In this document: piece by piece, positions 44,263-57,145 of the stretch
How the letters are laid out: each line of letters opens with the position of its first letter
Position numbering within the stretch: the stretch's first letter is position 1
Assembly: GCA_030549775.1 (NCBI GenBank)
Contig: CM060175.1
Span: forward strand, 16,846,212 to 16,910,211
Length of the DNA: 64,000 nt
Direction: 5' to 3'
Source of the DNA: Tamarix chinensis
Lineage: Eukaryota > Streptophyta > Magnoliopsida > Caryophyllales > Tamaricaceae
Notes under the pieces: generated by a model
What the model was told of the DNA's origin: nothing
Databases searched by the model: none
The model's input: the letters and a program-made list of their open reading frames with translations, nothing else
Made by a program: the position numbers and the translations under genes

Positions 44263-44589
44263 GAAAAACTAATAGTAAAGTAGTTGTAATATTAATAATG
44301 AAATAATAATAATAGTAATTCGAAACAGTACTAATAAAAATAATTATAATAATAATAATAATAATAATATATTCATATTAATAATAGTAATAATAGAAAT
44401 AATAAGAAGAATAATAATAAAATTGAATTAAAAACACGATAGGGCTTCAACCCTCACAGAGATACTAATCAAAACATTAATACTAGTAATAATAATAATA
44501 CATATTAATAATAATAATAATAATAGTATTTATATGCAAATAATTAAAATAAAATAATTTAAGGGTTATAAAAATAGGGAAAATGGCTG

Positions 44590-45800
44590 GGAGGGTCTAG
44601 GGTTCAACCTTAGGCTGGCGGGGATAGGCGACACCGACGATGGTGCACGGCGGCGGCGACGGTGGCTGGAAAAAGGAAAGAAAAGGGTAAAAGTTGCATG
44701 CTGGGAAAAAGATAGGGAGAATTAAGGTGGGAGTTAGGGTGTTTAGGGTTGCCCAAAAGGAGGGGGACAGAATAGAGGTGGTGGCGCAGCCAAAGGTGAC
44801 GGCGCACGGCGGCGGCGGCGACCGAATGGAGGAGAAGAAGAGAAAGAGAGGAGGAGAGGGAGAGAGAGGAAAAGAAGGGTAGGGGAAGGTAGAGGATGGT
44901 CTGTAGAATAATTTGGGTGGTGAAATAAGCGGTGGAAGCGGCGGAAGAGGTGGATAAGGGCGGCGCAAAGGGCGGCGGAGCTGGAAAACAGGTTGGTCGA
45001 CGGGGTTACTTCGCACAGCCGGGACGGCTTATGCAGGACAAGTTGAGGGGGATTGATGACTTGGTTAGCTATAGGAAGGTTCAAGGAAGATTTTGGTGGC
45101 CACATATGGCGGCGAAGTTGGACGGAGACGGCGAAATAGGCGTCTTAAGTGGCGGCGGCGGCAAGGTCAGGCATTCCTGGGTTGGGGATCAAGAGCTCAA
45201 TACAGGGCCATTATGGGGGTATTTATAGGGTTAGAAGGGAATATAGGGTTCTGTTGGTCGGATAGGAAGTAAGGAAAGTAGGGTTATACGGGGGCAAGGT
45301 TGGTCGGTGACAGTCAAAACGGGGCAAGGGATATGCGTAGGGAAAAAGGGGAAGAACGCGTGAGAAAAGGGAGGTGGATGGGTTTGTGTGATCACCGAAT
45401 CAAGGGGAAGATAAGGGAAGAAAAACGGCCAGCTGAATCGGGCGAGATCGCCGGTGAAAAATCAGAGCAATGGCGGCGGCGAGTTGCAGTCGACGACGAA
45501 GGCAAAATAGAAGGTTGGAGGAAGAAGAAGGAGGTAGGGAATCGGGCAGTTCAGGAGGAAAGAAAAGAAAGAAAAGAAGGAGACTAGGCGGTCTGCTGGG
45601 TGAAGAGGGTGTGTTAAATGAAACGCGATGTTTAGAACGTAATAATCATAAAACGCAGCGCTAATAAGGGAGGAAGAAGGGTGCGCGGTGCGGGCTAGGC
45701 TGAAGGAAAGGAAGAAGGGGAACTGGGCCGGTCGCTTGGCCCAGTTCGGCGAGGAAAAAGAAAGAAAAAGAAAGAAAAAGGAAAAAAGAAAAAGGAAAAA
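44590..45800 (-). other. GC- and purine-biased leader of LTR C
   Basis: The plus strand has GGCGGC runs and long purine tracts; in the element's orientation it is C/T-rich. Several overlapping open frames (44597-45016 and 44743-45105 minus, 44932-45228 and 45300-45587 plus) follow from composition. None shows a known domain. Confidence 0.5.
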
Positions 45801-46944
45801 AGAAGAGAAAAATAATTAGATTGGGTATTTAAATTAATTAAAATATTTGGGATAATTAAAAATAATAATATTTAAATAAAATAATATTTAAATCCCTTTT
45901 TAGGCTAAATTAGTATTTTTAAAAGATTTTCCATAAATTTAATTTTAATTAGCAAATCACTCTAAATTTCTCCAATTAAATTATTTATAAAATTAATATT
46001 AATTTGAAACTATTTTCTCCTTCTTATTTTAAATAATTTATTTAATTAATTTTCCAAAATAAAATCCCTAATTACCTAAAATACCCGAAACTTTTCTAAT
46101 AAAAATACTTATAAATTTCTTCTTAATTTGCCCTAATTAATTTTCTTTTTATTTTAAATACAATAATTTATTTAATAAAATTTTAAAATAAAATCCTTAA
46201 TTATTTAAAATACCAAACTTTTCCAATAAAAAATATTTATTATTTTCTTCTTGAATAGCCCTATTTAATTATACTTTTATTTTAATAAAAATAATTTATT
46301 TAAATAATATTTCTAATAAAATCTCATTTAAATATAATTTATAATATTATAAATTTTCGGGGCATTTCAATTATGGCCTTAGGGGTGTTTTGGTCTTTTT
46401 TGATCTAATATGCCCAAATGTGAATAATTGAACCTAGGATGGCCTTGATATATTATCATGTTATCCTTAGCAATTACTTTGATTATGGTTGTCTTAGATA
46501 TTTGAAAATGGGTAAAATAGTTAAGTATGAAAATTGGATTAATTTGATTATTTGTGATCTCATGGTCACTTTAATAAAATATTAATATTTAAGGTAAAAC
46601 ACCTTGAGATCATAAAGTGTGTCTCTTTAGGGGTACCTACTCTAAATACATAGTTTATCCCTGGCCATATTCTATATTTTACTCTATTTAGCCCTACGAA
46701 CTTATAGAGGGTATTCATACTTGTAAATTAGGTGTCCTTATTGGTAGGGTACTATATCTTCTTCATGTGTTAGTACGACTAGGGTACCTTAGTGTCATTG
46801 AGTTGGTAGTTGATACGATATTGTGTTGCTATGGTGTGTTTATATGACCAGAGTATCTTAGCATCTCCTAGTTGATATGATCTCCCATCGAGTAAATAAA
46901 AATGGAAAATAATTATTGTTGAATCGAAATGATTATTGAATTGG

Positions 46945-47095
46945 TTTGGCAATAGTCTTTGTGTCTACCTGTGGATTGGGAGTAGCCTTTATTCCTACCA
47001 GTGGATCAATAGTAGCCTTTGTGCCTACTTGTGGTTCAGTAGTTGCCTTCGTGCTTACTTGTGGTTCAGTAGTAGCTTTCATGTCTACTTTTTTT
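46945..47095 (+). repeat. Tandem repeat of about 30 bp in LTR unit D
   Basis: Four to five copies of AGTAGCCTTTGTGCCTACTTGTGG-like sequence. E has a shorter version at 53185-53280. Confidence 0.7.
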
Positions 47096-47788
47096 TTTCT
47101 ATAGTTGCCTTTGAACCTTACTTGTGATGTTATGGATTTTATTGGTATTGTGTATTTGAGCCCTACCTGTGATGCATGGATATTATTAGCTTTGACATTT
47201 AGATATAAGATATATTATGAAGGTTATGGTTATTGTGTTAAGGTTGGTTCTAACCATTATTTTAGAGAGCATCTCTTGGGTGATTAGTTGGTAAGTTTTG
47301 GTATATTCTAAATGAATGTCTATGAGTAGTATGTGTCTTGGTGAAATTTGTCTATATAATCTACATATTGTATTTTGATCATCCCATGAATATTTCAATA
47401 TGTTATACTATGTCTTACTATGGTGTCTTTTATGTATTCAATGCTCGCTTTTCATATTAATCTTGTATCATATGTTGCTCGATACCGTTGTATTGATGGC
47501 TTTTGTTTCATGGTCTCCTGCTTATTTAATGGATAGTAGTCTTTGTAGATTGGCTTGTAAGATTATTTGAATGCTAGTATTTTGGGCTTAAAGTTAGGGT
47601 TATCTGGTGTTCTGTATGATATATTTTGATTCGCGCGGATGTTCTTATACTTTTATATCCTTATGTATTTTTCTTTTATTGATTTTTATAATAGCCGACG
47701 ATTGGTTTTATTTAGAATAATGAGTTGTTCTATTATGTTTCTTACAATTATGTTATCGGTTTATGTAGTATGACACTTTTAACCTTAG

Positions 47789-47833
47789 CACTTGGTATGA
47801 TAATGGTAGAGAAAACCATACATGTACCAAGTG
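47789..47833. repeat. Terminal stem-loop of LTR unit D
   Basis: CACTTGGTA (47789-47797) pairs perfectly with TACCAAGTG (47825-47833). Relative to B' one pair differs on both sides (A:T in B', G:C here). Confidence 0.75.
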
Positions 47834-49548
47834 CGGTGGTAACACCCTATGTTTTTACTGTTTTAGCTTATGAAATTAACTTTTTAAAATAAAAAAAATT
47901 CTATTTCAAAATTTGGGGGTGTTACATAAATGGATTAAAAATCAAAATATTAGAAATCAATTGCATACATCACAATTAAACCATCCAAACTCATCATAAA
48001 ACTCATATATACATAATCAAACAACTAATATAACTTATCATATGCTAATTTACACCAAATCAATTCAATTTAAAAGTTAGGGTTAGTAATTTTTACCAAC
48101 AAATCAATCTTATTATAACTTGTCCATGGTAGGGAAGTAGTTAATTGAGGTCGGTGGAGGTTACGTATCACTCACCAGTGGCTAGATGTCATTTATGGTG
48201 GTCGTAAATGGCCTTGTTGTTGTTGTGTTACTCCGTGTCACTATTACTATTGTGTGATATCATTAATCGTGCAGCATGCTATATTGTCACGCGTTGTGGT
48301 TCATCGAGGGCGGTGACTTGTTGGGGTGGTGTTGTGGCATGGGCCAAACCTAGAGGTTAAAGAGAAGAAGAATTAGGAGTAGGTTGAGGCCAATAAAGAT
48401 GCATAAAAGAGAGAGAAAGATGAAAGAAAAGAGAAGGAAAAAAGGAGGCTGATGGAGTTACCAGGGTGTTTTCCTTTACCATTTTTTTAAGAAAAAAATA
48501 TTGATACCAATACTTAAGGATGTTTAACTCAATTTATAAAATATCTAGGCATTAAAGATGATTTTTTTATCTACAATTCATATAACAGAAATCATTTCGT
48601 AATGATTTGAAGAAATAATTTTGATATAAAGAGTAAAGACTATTTAAAGAATTTTGAAAAACTTTTTGATGAAATTATAACACCTTAAAATTTTATAACC
48701 TTTAATTTTGGGTTTTTAACCTCTTTATTCAATACTAACCCTTAAACCTTGGCCTAATTATTTTATTAACAACCTTTGACATCTAACCTAAACAAACTCC
48801 AAAATATTTTTTCTGATTATTTTTACCTGTTTCCTTTTTGCTAGACCTATTTTAAACCTAATTATCCCCCCCAATTATTTTCATACCTTATATCCTAACC
48901 TAGCCAAAGTAAGCCTAAAAAAAATAAAATAAACCTATTTCTACTATACCATTTTACCCCCTATTCTTCTACCCTTGTGTGTAGTGTTATTTTCATCTAC
49001 CATTGACAATTATTTTCCCCTTCTCACACCTTGCCCGTACCTCTCATCCCTCACCTTTTTGCTAGACTATGCCCCTCTTACACCTTCAACTAAACCAAAT
49101 GAAACCTACACCTCCAACCTTACCCCTATATACACAAACACCTCCTCTCCTCCCTTTTACATGCACAACCCCTTCTCCATCCACCAACCATGCACAATCA
49201 CCGTCCACCACCACACCTTTCCCCTCCTCCTCCTTCTTTTCTTCTTCTTCTCTTCCTCCCTACTGCTCGTCTCTTTCTCTTTCTCTTTCTGTTTTCTTTC
49301 TTTCTTTCTTCTCCTTCCCCTAAGGAAAGTTTTGCCGAAGCCTCCTCCAACTCCTCTGTAATTTCCCTTGCATCACTTCCTCTAGGCAACGACATTTGTT
49401 ATCGTTGTTGCCCCCTCCATTTCTGAGATGCTCCCTACACTTAAACCACCGTCCATGTAACCACACAACAACCCTTCCCTCTCTCAGTTCTTTCCTCGAT
49501 TTTCCTTACCTCGACAACCTTCCTTAATTGTGCATGCAACCCACCCAA

Positions 49549-51355
49549 TGATGAGTTCATATTTTGACACATTTTATACCCTTATAATCTTAGTTTTTGG
49601 TAGTTTATTTAACTAATATAGGGGAATAATTATTGTTTTATGCTTAAGTGGTAAAATTGCATAAAAATTATTTTTTGAGCTAAAATGATATAATTTAAGT
49701 AAATTTAGAATAAAATAATATTTATTAATTTTTATTAATTTTATTTTGCCGGTTTTGCTTTGTTTAAAAAAAAAGAAAAAAAACCTTTGGACCAACGGCC
49801 GAAGGCCCAAAGGCCTGTAGCAAAATAAACCAAACGCGGCGCACGAAACAAAAAAGCCAAGAGAGTCAGCTGGGCAGGGCTGATGTGGGACGCACAAAAG
49901 GACGAGGCGGGCCAGCGAATAGGGCTGACGTGGAGGCACGAATGGCAGAAAAGAGAGCAACAGAAGGCAGCACAAAAGTTTATAAAAAGGTGAGACAGAA
50001 TTAAAAAGAGACGGGACGTAGGGGGGCGCGGACAGAGCCTTCAAAGGCTCGGGAGAGTGTGGCTGGGCGCGTAAAAAGGAGAGCCTTTATAGGCTCGGGA
50101 AAAGCAGAGGTGAGCGGCAGTGAGAGAGAGAGCCTTCGCAGGCTCGGGCAAGAACGGAAGTCGCAAGGAAACCGAGGCCAACAAGAGACACCGCCGTCAG
50201 CGAGAATAAAGAAAAATAAAAAGAAAGAATTGCATGGAAATAAAGGCAAAGGCAAGGAAGAAAAATAGAGAAGAATTTATACCGGTAGAATTTATTTCAG
50301 ATAAAATTAATTTTTATCTGAATAAATTCTTGATCTTTTATTTTAAATTAATTCCGGTTATTTCTTTCTCTTATTTTTAATTTATATTTTAGATATATAT
50401 TTCTGTGTAATTAATTCTTTAATTATGGCTGGCTGATTATTTATTGTTAGGGAATGAATTGAAACCCTAGATTATGATTTGAATTATAATTTTATTTTCT
50501 TTGTTTCGTGAGATTGTTTCTTGACTCTATATTAATTGATATCGTTTATATGTATAATTCTGTCAAGTATAGTTTATTTGGTGCATGCCTTGTTCTGGTA
50601 CCTCATAAGTGACAGTATGTAGGATTATTTGCCTGCTAGGTGACCATCTAAATATACTAGAATTTATATGTATAAATTGCAGCTAGGTTAGATAGCAATT
50701 CACCTAATCGTTTTGTGATTCTAACCGAAGTGGTAAAACGTTTCGATACGTGTGGGTCAAGGAAAGGAAATACAGCTAGACATGCTTTTTGTACTAGTAT
50801 GGGTACTTAGATTGACAGCCTTCCACTTACACTTAATGCATTAAATCTAGTTAAATATAGGATCCGCTTGTTGCTGCTATACTGCTAGTATTTAATAGGG
50901 TTAATATTGGCGCTTTGTCGTATTAATTAATTAAGGGAAGTAATATAAGGTGTATAGACCTGCTTTTGGTGTGCAACTTGGTCGATCTCTTTCTCATGAT
51001 TAAATATTGACTTAGAAATAAATATTATATTACGACCTAATCTAGTGGTGGATTTTTATTTCCCTAACATATTTCTCATATCTGCGGGTTTCCCATATTT
51101 TCATTATTTTTGTTATTAGTTTACTTTATTTTATTTATTCCTTTTATTATTTTTATTTTTATAAACCCCCATTAATATTTTTCTTATTTATTTATTCTTT
51201 GTTATATAGGATTTTTATTTTTTGTTTTAATTATTTTTAAGCTAGTTAGATAGAGGTGAGCCATCTCAATCCCCGGCTAGAACGATACCCTTATTTACCA
51301 GTGCTACAATTGACAACAAGAGGGTTTAAATTGTGTGCCGGCTACGGTCACACCA
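49549..51355 (+). mobile_element. Solo LTR G (1,807 bp), a different family
   Basis: The ends are TGATGAGTTCATATTTTG (49549) and GGTCACACCA (51355), with perfect 5-bp target duplications CCCAA (49544-49548 and 51356-51360). The TGATGAG start and the CGATACCC...GTGCTACAA-like end resemble Athila/FIDEL-type plant LTRs from memory of such termini, so the family is only suggested. It contains three GAGCC...GGCTC hairpins and no coding region. Confidence 0.85.
50035..50145. repeat. Three hairpins GAGCCT...AGGCTC in solo LTR G
   Basis: 50035-50050 (GAGCCTT-CA-AAGGCTC), 50081-50096 (GAGCCT-TTAT-AGGCTC) and 50130-50145 (GAGCCT-TCGC-AGGCTC). Each is followed by GGG, and they are 46 and 49 bp apart. 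Stems are conserved and loops differ. Confidence 0.8.
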
Positions 51356-53560
51356 CCCAACCATACCAACCTTTATAGCCTTCCCCCTGCATATCAACAC
51401 CACAACCTATGCCTCACCATCCCAGTAGCCACAACCTTTTTTCTTATTCTCCTCCTTCCTCCCATCTTTTATTCTTTCTTCTCCTTCAATAAGTTTTGTA
51501 GATTGTCACCCCTAGGTAGCAACAGTTCCTACCATTGCTGCCCCCTCCCTTTTAGCCATCTCAGCCGCTGCGACCCCTCTACCTTCTATACCAACCACCG
51601 CTGTCGTCCCTTCTTCTCCATCTTTCAACACCACATTCCTTGCTCTCCTTCCTAAACTGACGAGCCACAACCTCCACCACCTCATAGCCACCAGCTCGCC
51701 ACCACGTTGTCCATCGACCACCGACCAACACTAACCACCACTACCACCATCTCCCCCTACCTCACCCAACCGGCTTTCCTTTTACCCTGTCGCATGCGCA
51801 TGGCTCACGGTGCATGTGTAACATGAGTTATGTTTGGTTGTTAAAGAATTTTGGTATCTATTATTTATATCTAAGGGTATTTTAGTAATTCTATAAAATA
51901 AATAATGTATTATTATAACTATTTTTTTATTCATTAAATATTAATTTGGTATTTTAGTATTATTTTTAGGTATAAAAGTTTATTAGTGGGATCCTGTAAT
52001 GCTTAGTGGAATACCACTATTATTATGTTTTTGCTGGAATTTAGGTAACCATTATACTCTACCAAAATGATAAATATTGCATAATAACACATCAAGTTTT
52101 TTGTGTGGAACATGTTAAGTATAATTTGTTAAATTATGGTTATTTTTTATACCTTGGAAAATCTATAAAAATAGCATGTTATCATATATAGACTATTTCA
52201 GGGACAAAGTATAGTAAAAATGATCTTTCATGATTATATGTGACATGTTTGTCGAAAATAATAGGTTGAGCATGCTTAGATATAATTGTTGCATATTAAT
52301 CATGGATATATACCCTTGGGAAAATTTGGTCATTTTACCTATATTATGATTTTTTTCCATTACTAACATGTTTAATGTATATGTTGTATGCATGGAATTA
52401 CGTGATCATGGATGTATTAGATACACATGCTAGGGTTTTATCTGAAAAAAATCTAGAATAAGGGTAAATTAGTCATTTAAATTATCTGATAATTTAACTA
52501 TGTGATAAATTGGTTTAATTATTATGTTTTAGCCTTTTAATAAATGGATATAGTAATTAAAGAGAATGTTAATGTGGTAATTTTGACCTCAGGGATATTT
52601 TGGTTATTTTTGACCTAATGCACCCAAAAATGAATAATTGAGGCTAAGATGGCCTTAGAAAATTTTTATAATTGACTTTGGTAATGATCTTGATTGTGGT
52701 TGTCTCAAAATAATTGGTAATTAGTAAAATGATTAAGTATGAAAATTAGATTTATATACGTTGTATGCGATTTCATGGTCACCTTAATAAAATACTATAA
52801 TGAAAAGTGAAAGACCTCAAGATTAGGAACAGTGACTCTTTAGGGGTCTATACCTAAAGGCATGGTGGATTTCTTCTGGTATATCTTAGTGCCCTAGCCA
52901 GTCCATATGTATTACTCTATTTTGTTTTGCAAACTAACAGGGAGTATGCATACTTATGGATTAAGTGTCCTTATCGGTAGGTTATTGTATTATCTTCGTG
53001 TACCAGTATGACCAGGGTACCTTTGTACCTTGGTTTGAGAGTCAGTAAGATACTATGTTACTTTGGTGCGCCAGTGTGATTGAAGTGCCTTGGTGTCTCC
53101 AAGTTCAATTGTGATCTCCTCTCGAGTAAATAAATTGGAAATGACTGAAGAATTATTGGATTATCAGACTATGTTGGTTGGTAGCAGCCTTTGTGCCTAT
53201 CCGTGATTCAATAGCAGCTTTTGCGCCTACTTGTATTTCGGTCGTAGCCTTTGTGCTTACCTGTGGTGTGATGATTTGATATTGATTTGTTTTTGTGAGT
53301 CTACCTATGTTATGAGATTTATCGGAATTACTAATGAGATACGTGGCATGTGGTTATTATCTTGTATTTGAGGCCAGCGTGTTTCTAATTATATTACAAA
53401 AAGCATCGCTTGGATGTTCCAATGGAAAGTTTTAGTTAATTAATGAGTATGGTTGGTATGAGGTATTTGTGGTACATGATTATATAAATGGTTAATTGAT
53501 GTCCATACAGTCGATGATTTATACCATGCATATTTTATGGAGTTTATAAATGATTATGGG

Positions 53561-54124
53561 GATAGATCTTTCTAACATGCTTTAATATAGGTTTTAATTT
53601 TGAAGACATGAGTTTTTAGGTGATTTACATCATTTAAAAAAAATAAAAATGAGAAGTTAGAATTAAAAGATATTGATCAAGAACTAAGAATATATTCAAC
53701 ACAACTTAAAAAGAAAATATTTAAAATTAACAAGTTTGGTGTCTTTGAGGCAAGTTAAGATAGGAATATTGAGGCATTCCTTTGAGAGAGGCTTGATCCC
53801 ACTTGGGTCAAACCTATATGACAATATTTATAATTTCTATATCTATGTTTATCCAAAGATTCCTTAGAAAGAAGATGAAAATCTTTTTTTTTAATGAATT
53901 ATACATGTCCTTATTTATATTCACAAAATTCTATTCATCATATAGGTGTAACAATCACTAAAATAAGTATACAAATATTGAGAAAGAAGGGATTCAAGCA
54001 TAGTTCTTTGATACCTAATAGTTCAACATTAACCATTAGGCTATGATCTTAGCTATATTAGCCAACCATATATTTAACAGCTACATTAGACATATATTAT
54101 TATCTCCCATTTATGTGTATTATT
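53561..54124. other. Spacer, nothing firmly recognised
   Basis: AT-rich sequence without open frames or clear termini. The segment near 53990-54060 (GGGATTCAAGCATAG and AACCATTAGGCTATGATCTTA) looks like old transposon sequence but could not be assigned. Confidence 0.35.
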
Positions 54125-54608
54125 TAGGGATGATAATGGATTTCAAACCCAACCCAAACCCCCAAACTTGTTTGGTACATGTGTGTGTATTGATTTTCTA
54201 TTTATCATTCTTTTCATGATATTGTTTGATCTTCATATTCAATTTTTTAGTTTTTTTTTATGTATTTACTTTATAAATAATACGTGTGATACTTTATTTA
54301 AAAAGTAGTAAAACATCATTTGAAAATTTACACTACTTAAAAATATTTATTTCTTCTTTCAAAATAATTTTTTTTTAAAATTATATATTAAGTTATATAA
54401 AATATAAATGTATTAATATTTATCTAAGTTGTTTGCCTTTTTTTTAAAATAGCTGGATATATTTAGGATTTGTTTAAAATCTATATACCCACTAGACTTG
54501 GTGGATTTAGATCTAAACTTTAAAGACTCGACATATTTGGATTTAGATATTATAAATGAGTCTAAATCTAGATTTGGATCTAGTTACACCCGACTAATTG
54601 TCATTCCA
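54125..54608. mobile_element. Decayed hAT-like element, second copy of the 39749-40399 type
   Basis: It begins TAGGGATGATAATGGATTTC and ends near AATTGTCATTCC, an imperfect inverted repeat of the start. The interior parallels the first copy: AACCCAACCCAAACCC on the left, an AT-rich centre, and CTAGACTTGGTGGATTTAGATC on the right. No 8-bp duplication is evident. Confidence 0.6.
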
Positions 54609-54843
54609 AATCTTTTCTAATCTCAACTTAGCAATGCAATGAGCCAACAAATTCTCTTCATGTCGACAACATATCTCCACTCACATTCATCCACCTTATT
54701 AAGTTCCCTAATACCATACAAATATATAGCCTGACTAAGAGAGAGATCTATGTCCATTATGTAACGTGTTGATGATTAAGCTACAATCCGTTTCCATGAT
54801 CAAACAAAAACATTTGAGCAAGTCCTCTCGCATCATCATCACA
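54609..54843 (-). pseudogene. LINE RNase H-like fragment
   Basis: The minus strand reads METDCSLIINTLHNGHRSLS, then VDECEWRYV, then (after a frameshift) ENLLAHCIAKLRLEK. These match the 'DS..v', 'v..v.R..N..AH.lA' pattern of the RNase H-type domain found at the end of some plant LINE ORF2s or in related host pseudogenes. The fragment ends abruptly at F. Confidence 0.55.
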
Positions 54844-55653
54844 TGTAACATCCCAAAATTCAATATTAAAAAAATTTGTTTTATTTAAAATTTGAGCAAA
54901 AGCAAAAATGATAAATTTTAAGGATGATACCACCACACTTAGTACCATACCAATTTTCTTCCACTGTTCCAATACCAAATGTTAAGGCTTAAAAATAAGA
55001 GAACTAACTTTACACAAATCTAAGATTTCAAAATTAAACAAGATAGCATGTTAAATTCAATTACAAGAAATGGAACCCAATAGTGGTTAAAACATAAAAA
55101 TATTGAACACGGAAAAATAGAAGTTTAGAGAAAAATACTGAAATCTTCCTGGATAGTCCTATACTTTTTAACCCAAAAATAAAGCCTGAACACATGCGGG
55201 CTAACCTACAAAGAACATTGCTCATTGGATAGGCAGGGACCTACAAAAGGAACCATTTAGTACTACAGTACCAAATAACCCTTTATATAGAACTAAAAGG
55301 TACGGCTTGCATGCAACACATCAATCAAATATAAGAACATTAAATTACACATATACATGGAATGAGATATAATAATCATTAGAATGCACACTTACTTCAA
55401 GATCATATATCACGAGTTTCATTCACTTAGGATCAATAACACTTAACAAGAGAGCATTCAAGTGAAGCTCTTTGTAGCATAATTAAGTGTCTAACATCAT
55501 ACTCAATCAATACATATCACCATTCAATTTGAAGGCAGGCACCAAGACCGCTATCATATCATAACAATACATTCATCATTATCTGAACTTAAGCCATTAA
55601 TTAGATATTAATCATAATTATCTCTCAAATTATATCAGTATAGGTTCAAGGAC

Positions 55654-55800
55654 CCCACTATTATAATCAGTGGATTGGGCACAAGGTATCTAACTCCTAG
55701 GCAAAACACACCTGACCACTATTATAACTAATGGACTGGTAAATACATACAATCTCTAGGGCACATGGCCACTATTATAACCAGAGGACCGGTACCAATG
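55654..55800. repeat. Decayed CCACTATTATAA array in LTR unit F
   Basis: Three units, each with CCACTATTATAA followed by a decayed (T/C)CAGTGGA-type half (near 55658, 55718 and 55770). Confidence 0.6.
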
Positions 55801-56839
55801 ATATAATCCATATAGTTCCGACCTACATGGTGTTCTACTGTAAGTAATTAGTGTATTTCCATTTAATTAGCACACCAATTCCATTTATTTAACTCGAGGG
55901 TAAGATCACGAACCGGGAGACACAAAGGTACATCGGTCATACTAGCGCATACAATCAGCATAGTACCCTACCGACTATCAACCTAGAGATGCAAAGGTAC
56001 CCTGGTTGCCTAAGACACCTAATCCATAAGTATGCATATCCTTTAAGTAGGTTCGTAGATCTAAATAGAGTAATATGTGGGTCTGGCTGGAGCACTAAAG
56101 CACACCAGCAAAATCCAGAATAATCGTGGGCTAAACCACATCTTTAAAGTAGCAACCCTTAAAAAGCCAACATTCCCGATCTCGAGGTCTTTCACTTTAA
56201 GTATTAGTGTCTTAATTAAGGTGACCATAAGAAACACATCAATGACATACTTAATCATTTTATTGTTTCCATTATTATTAAATAATTATTATCAGGATTA
56301 TTGTCCATGTTGACTTAAATAGTCCATTAAGTACATCCTAGATTCCAATACTCATACGTAGTCACCTTAAGTCAAAATGACCAAAATGCCCTTAAGGCTA
56401 AGGCTTCTTTTTATCATCCACTTTTATCATATAATTCATTTGTATTTATCAACAACCATAATAGGTTAACATATCATGGTTATACTCTCGATTATGAAGT
56501 TAAAGTACCTTACACACCAAATGATCATTTACACATAAACCCCAACATGCACTTCTAGGACACCCAGCACACATTTCCATGCATAATTAAAAATTGAAGC
56601 ACCTCTTTCATGGTTTGGAAATAAAACCATAGCAAAACCTAATTTACCAACTTACCCCTAGACCATGCATATTCATTAATATATACTCTAATTTACTAAA
56701 ATACCCCTAGCCTTATAACATATATGATTATACTTAAACAAGTGATACTAAGGCCATAATCCCCTATTCTCTTACTGAACATCATTTATTACTCATTATG
56801 AAGGTCCATTAAACCAATTGCTATATCATATGCAAATTT

Positions 56840-57145
56840 ACAAAATTAATAAAATGCCCTTCTTACTTGAAAATTTACTAGAATGCCCTTTTTACTTGCC
56901 AACTTATCAAAATGTCCTTCTTACTTGTAAAATTACTAAAATACCCTTCTTACTTGTATAATTACCAAAATAACCTTTTTATTTGTAAAATTACTAAAAT
57001 ACCTTTTTTTAAATTACCAAATTACCCTTCTTAATTGTAAGGTTACCCAAAATATCCTTCTCACTTGTAAAATTACCAAATTACTCTTCTTACTTAAAGA
57101 ATTGCCAAATTACCCTTTTTACTTGTAAATATTACTAAAATGCCC
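56840..57145. repeat. Minisatellite of about 30-bp units (ACTTGTAAAATTACTAAAATACCCTTCTT type)
   Basis: About ten imperfect tandem copies of TTACTTGTAAAATTACC followed by AAAATACCCTTC. The spacing is mostly 28-33 bp. Confidence 0.8.

Larger units (their letters stand above)
41515..46369 (-). mobile_element. Giant solo LTR C (4,855 bp), family 2
   Basis: The ends are TGTAACACCCTAAAATTC (41515) and TCGGGGCATTTCA (46369), with perfect target duplications ATTAT (41510-41514 and 46370-46374). It sits inside D. It carries the terminal stem-loop, two sets of CCACTATT/CCGGTGG units, minisatellites, an (AAT)-rich region and a purine-rich (plus strand) leader. There are no retroelement genes. Confidence 0.9.
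38654..47926 (+). mobile_element. Giant LTR unit D (family 2), inserted in H and containing C
   Basis: The ends are TATAACACCCTAAATT (38654; TG decayed to TA) and TTTGGGGGTGTTACA (47926). The flanks TAAAC (38649-38653) and TAAAT (47927-47931) are a probable target duplication with one change. Without C it is about 4.4 kb. It includes a pyrimidine-rich leader (38940-39720), an inserted hAT-like element (39749-40399), about 30-bp tandem repeats (46945-47095) and the terminal stem-loop (47789-47833). The right half closely parallels E and unit I. Confidence 0.75.
36039..48675 (-). mobile_element. Giant LTR unit H (family 1), split by D and cut by E
   Basis: It begins TGTAACACCCCCATTTTT at 36039 in the same orientation as B. 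It shares with B the segments CCACATCAAACATAAG, the GGTAAGT hairpin (37669-37686) and the 150-bp repeat region (38160-38650). After D (38654-47926) the B-like sequence resumes at 47927 (AACAACTAATATA, CATATGCTAATTTACACC, AAAAGTTAGGGTTAG) and proceeds to 48675, where E starts. The far end is not found, so H is truncated or lost beyond E. Confidence 0.7.
48676..53560 (+). mobile_element. LTR unit E (family 2), right end missing, containing solo LTR G
   Basis: It begins TATAACACCTTAAAATTTTATAACC, as in D. It has a pyrimidine-rich leader (48960-49540), is interrupted by G (49549-51355), then continues with sequence parallel to D (for example GTATTTTAGTAATT, TTAGTATTATTTTTAGGTA, GATATTTTGGTTATTTTTGACC). 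The similarity fades near 53560 without the usual GGGTGTTACA end, so E is truncated. Confidence 0.65.

Noticed and set aside
46870..46890. GATATGATCTCCCATCGAG in LTR D as a third copy of the LINE-K target repeat
   Set aside because: It resembles ACTGATACGATCTCCCAC at most positions, but the match is partial, it lies in LTR sequence also found in E, and there is no LINE boundary near it. Probably chance or a weak target preference.
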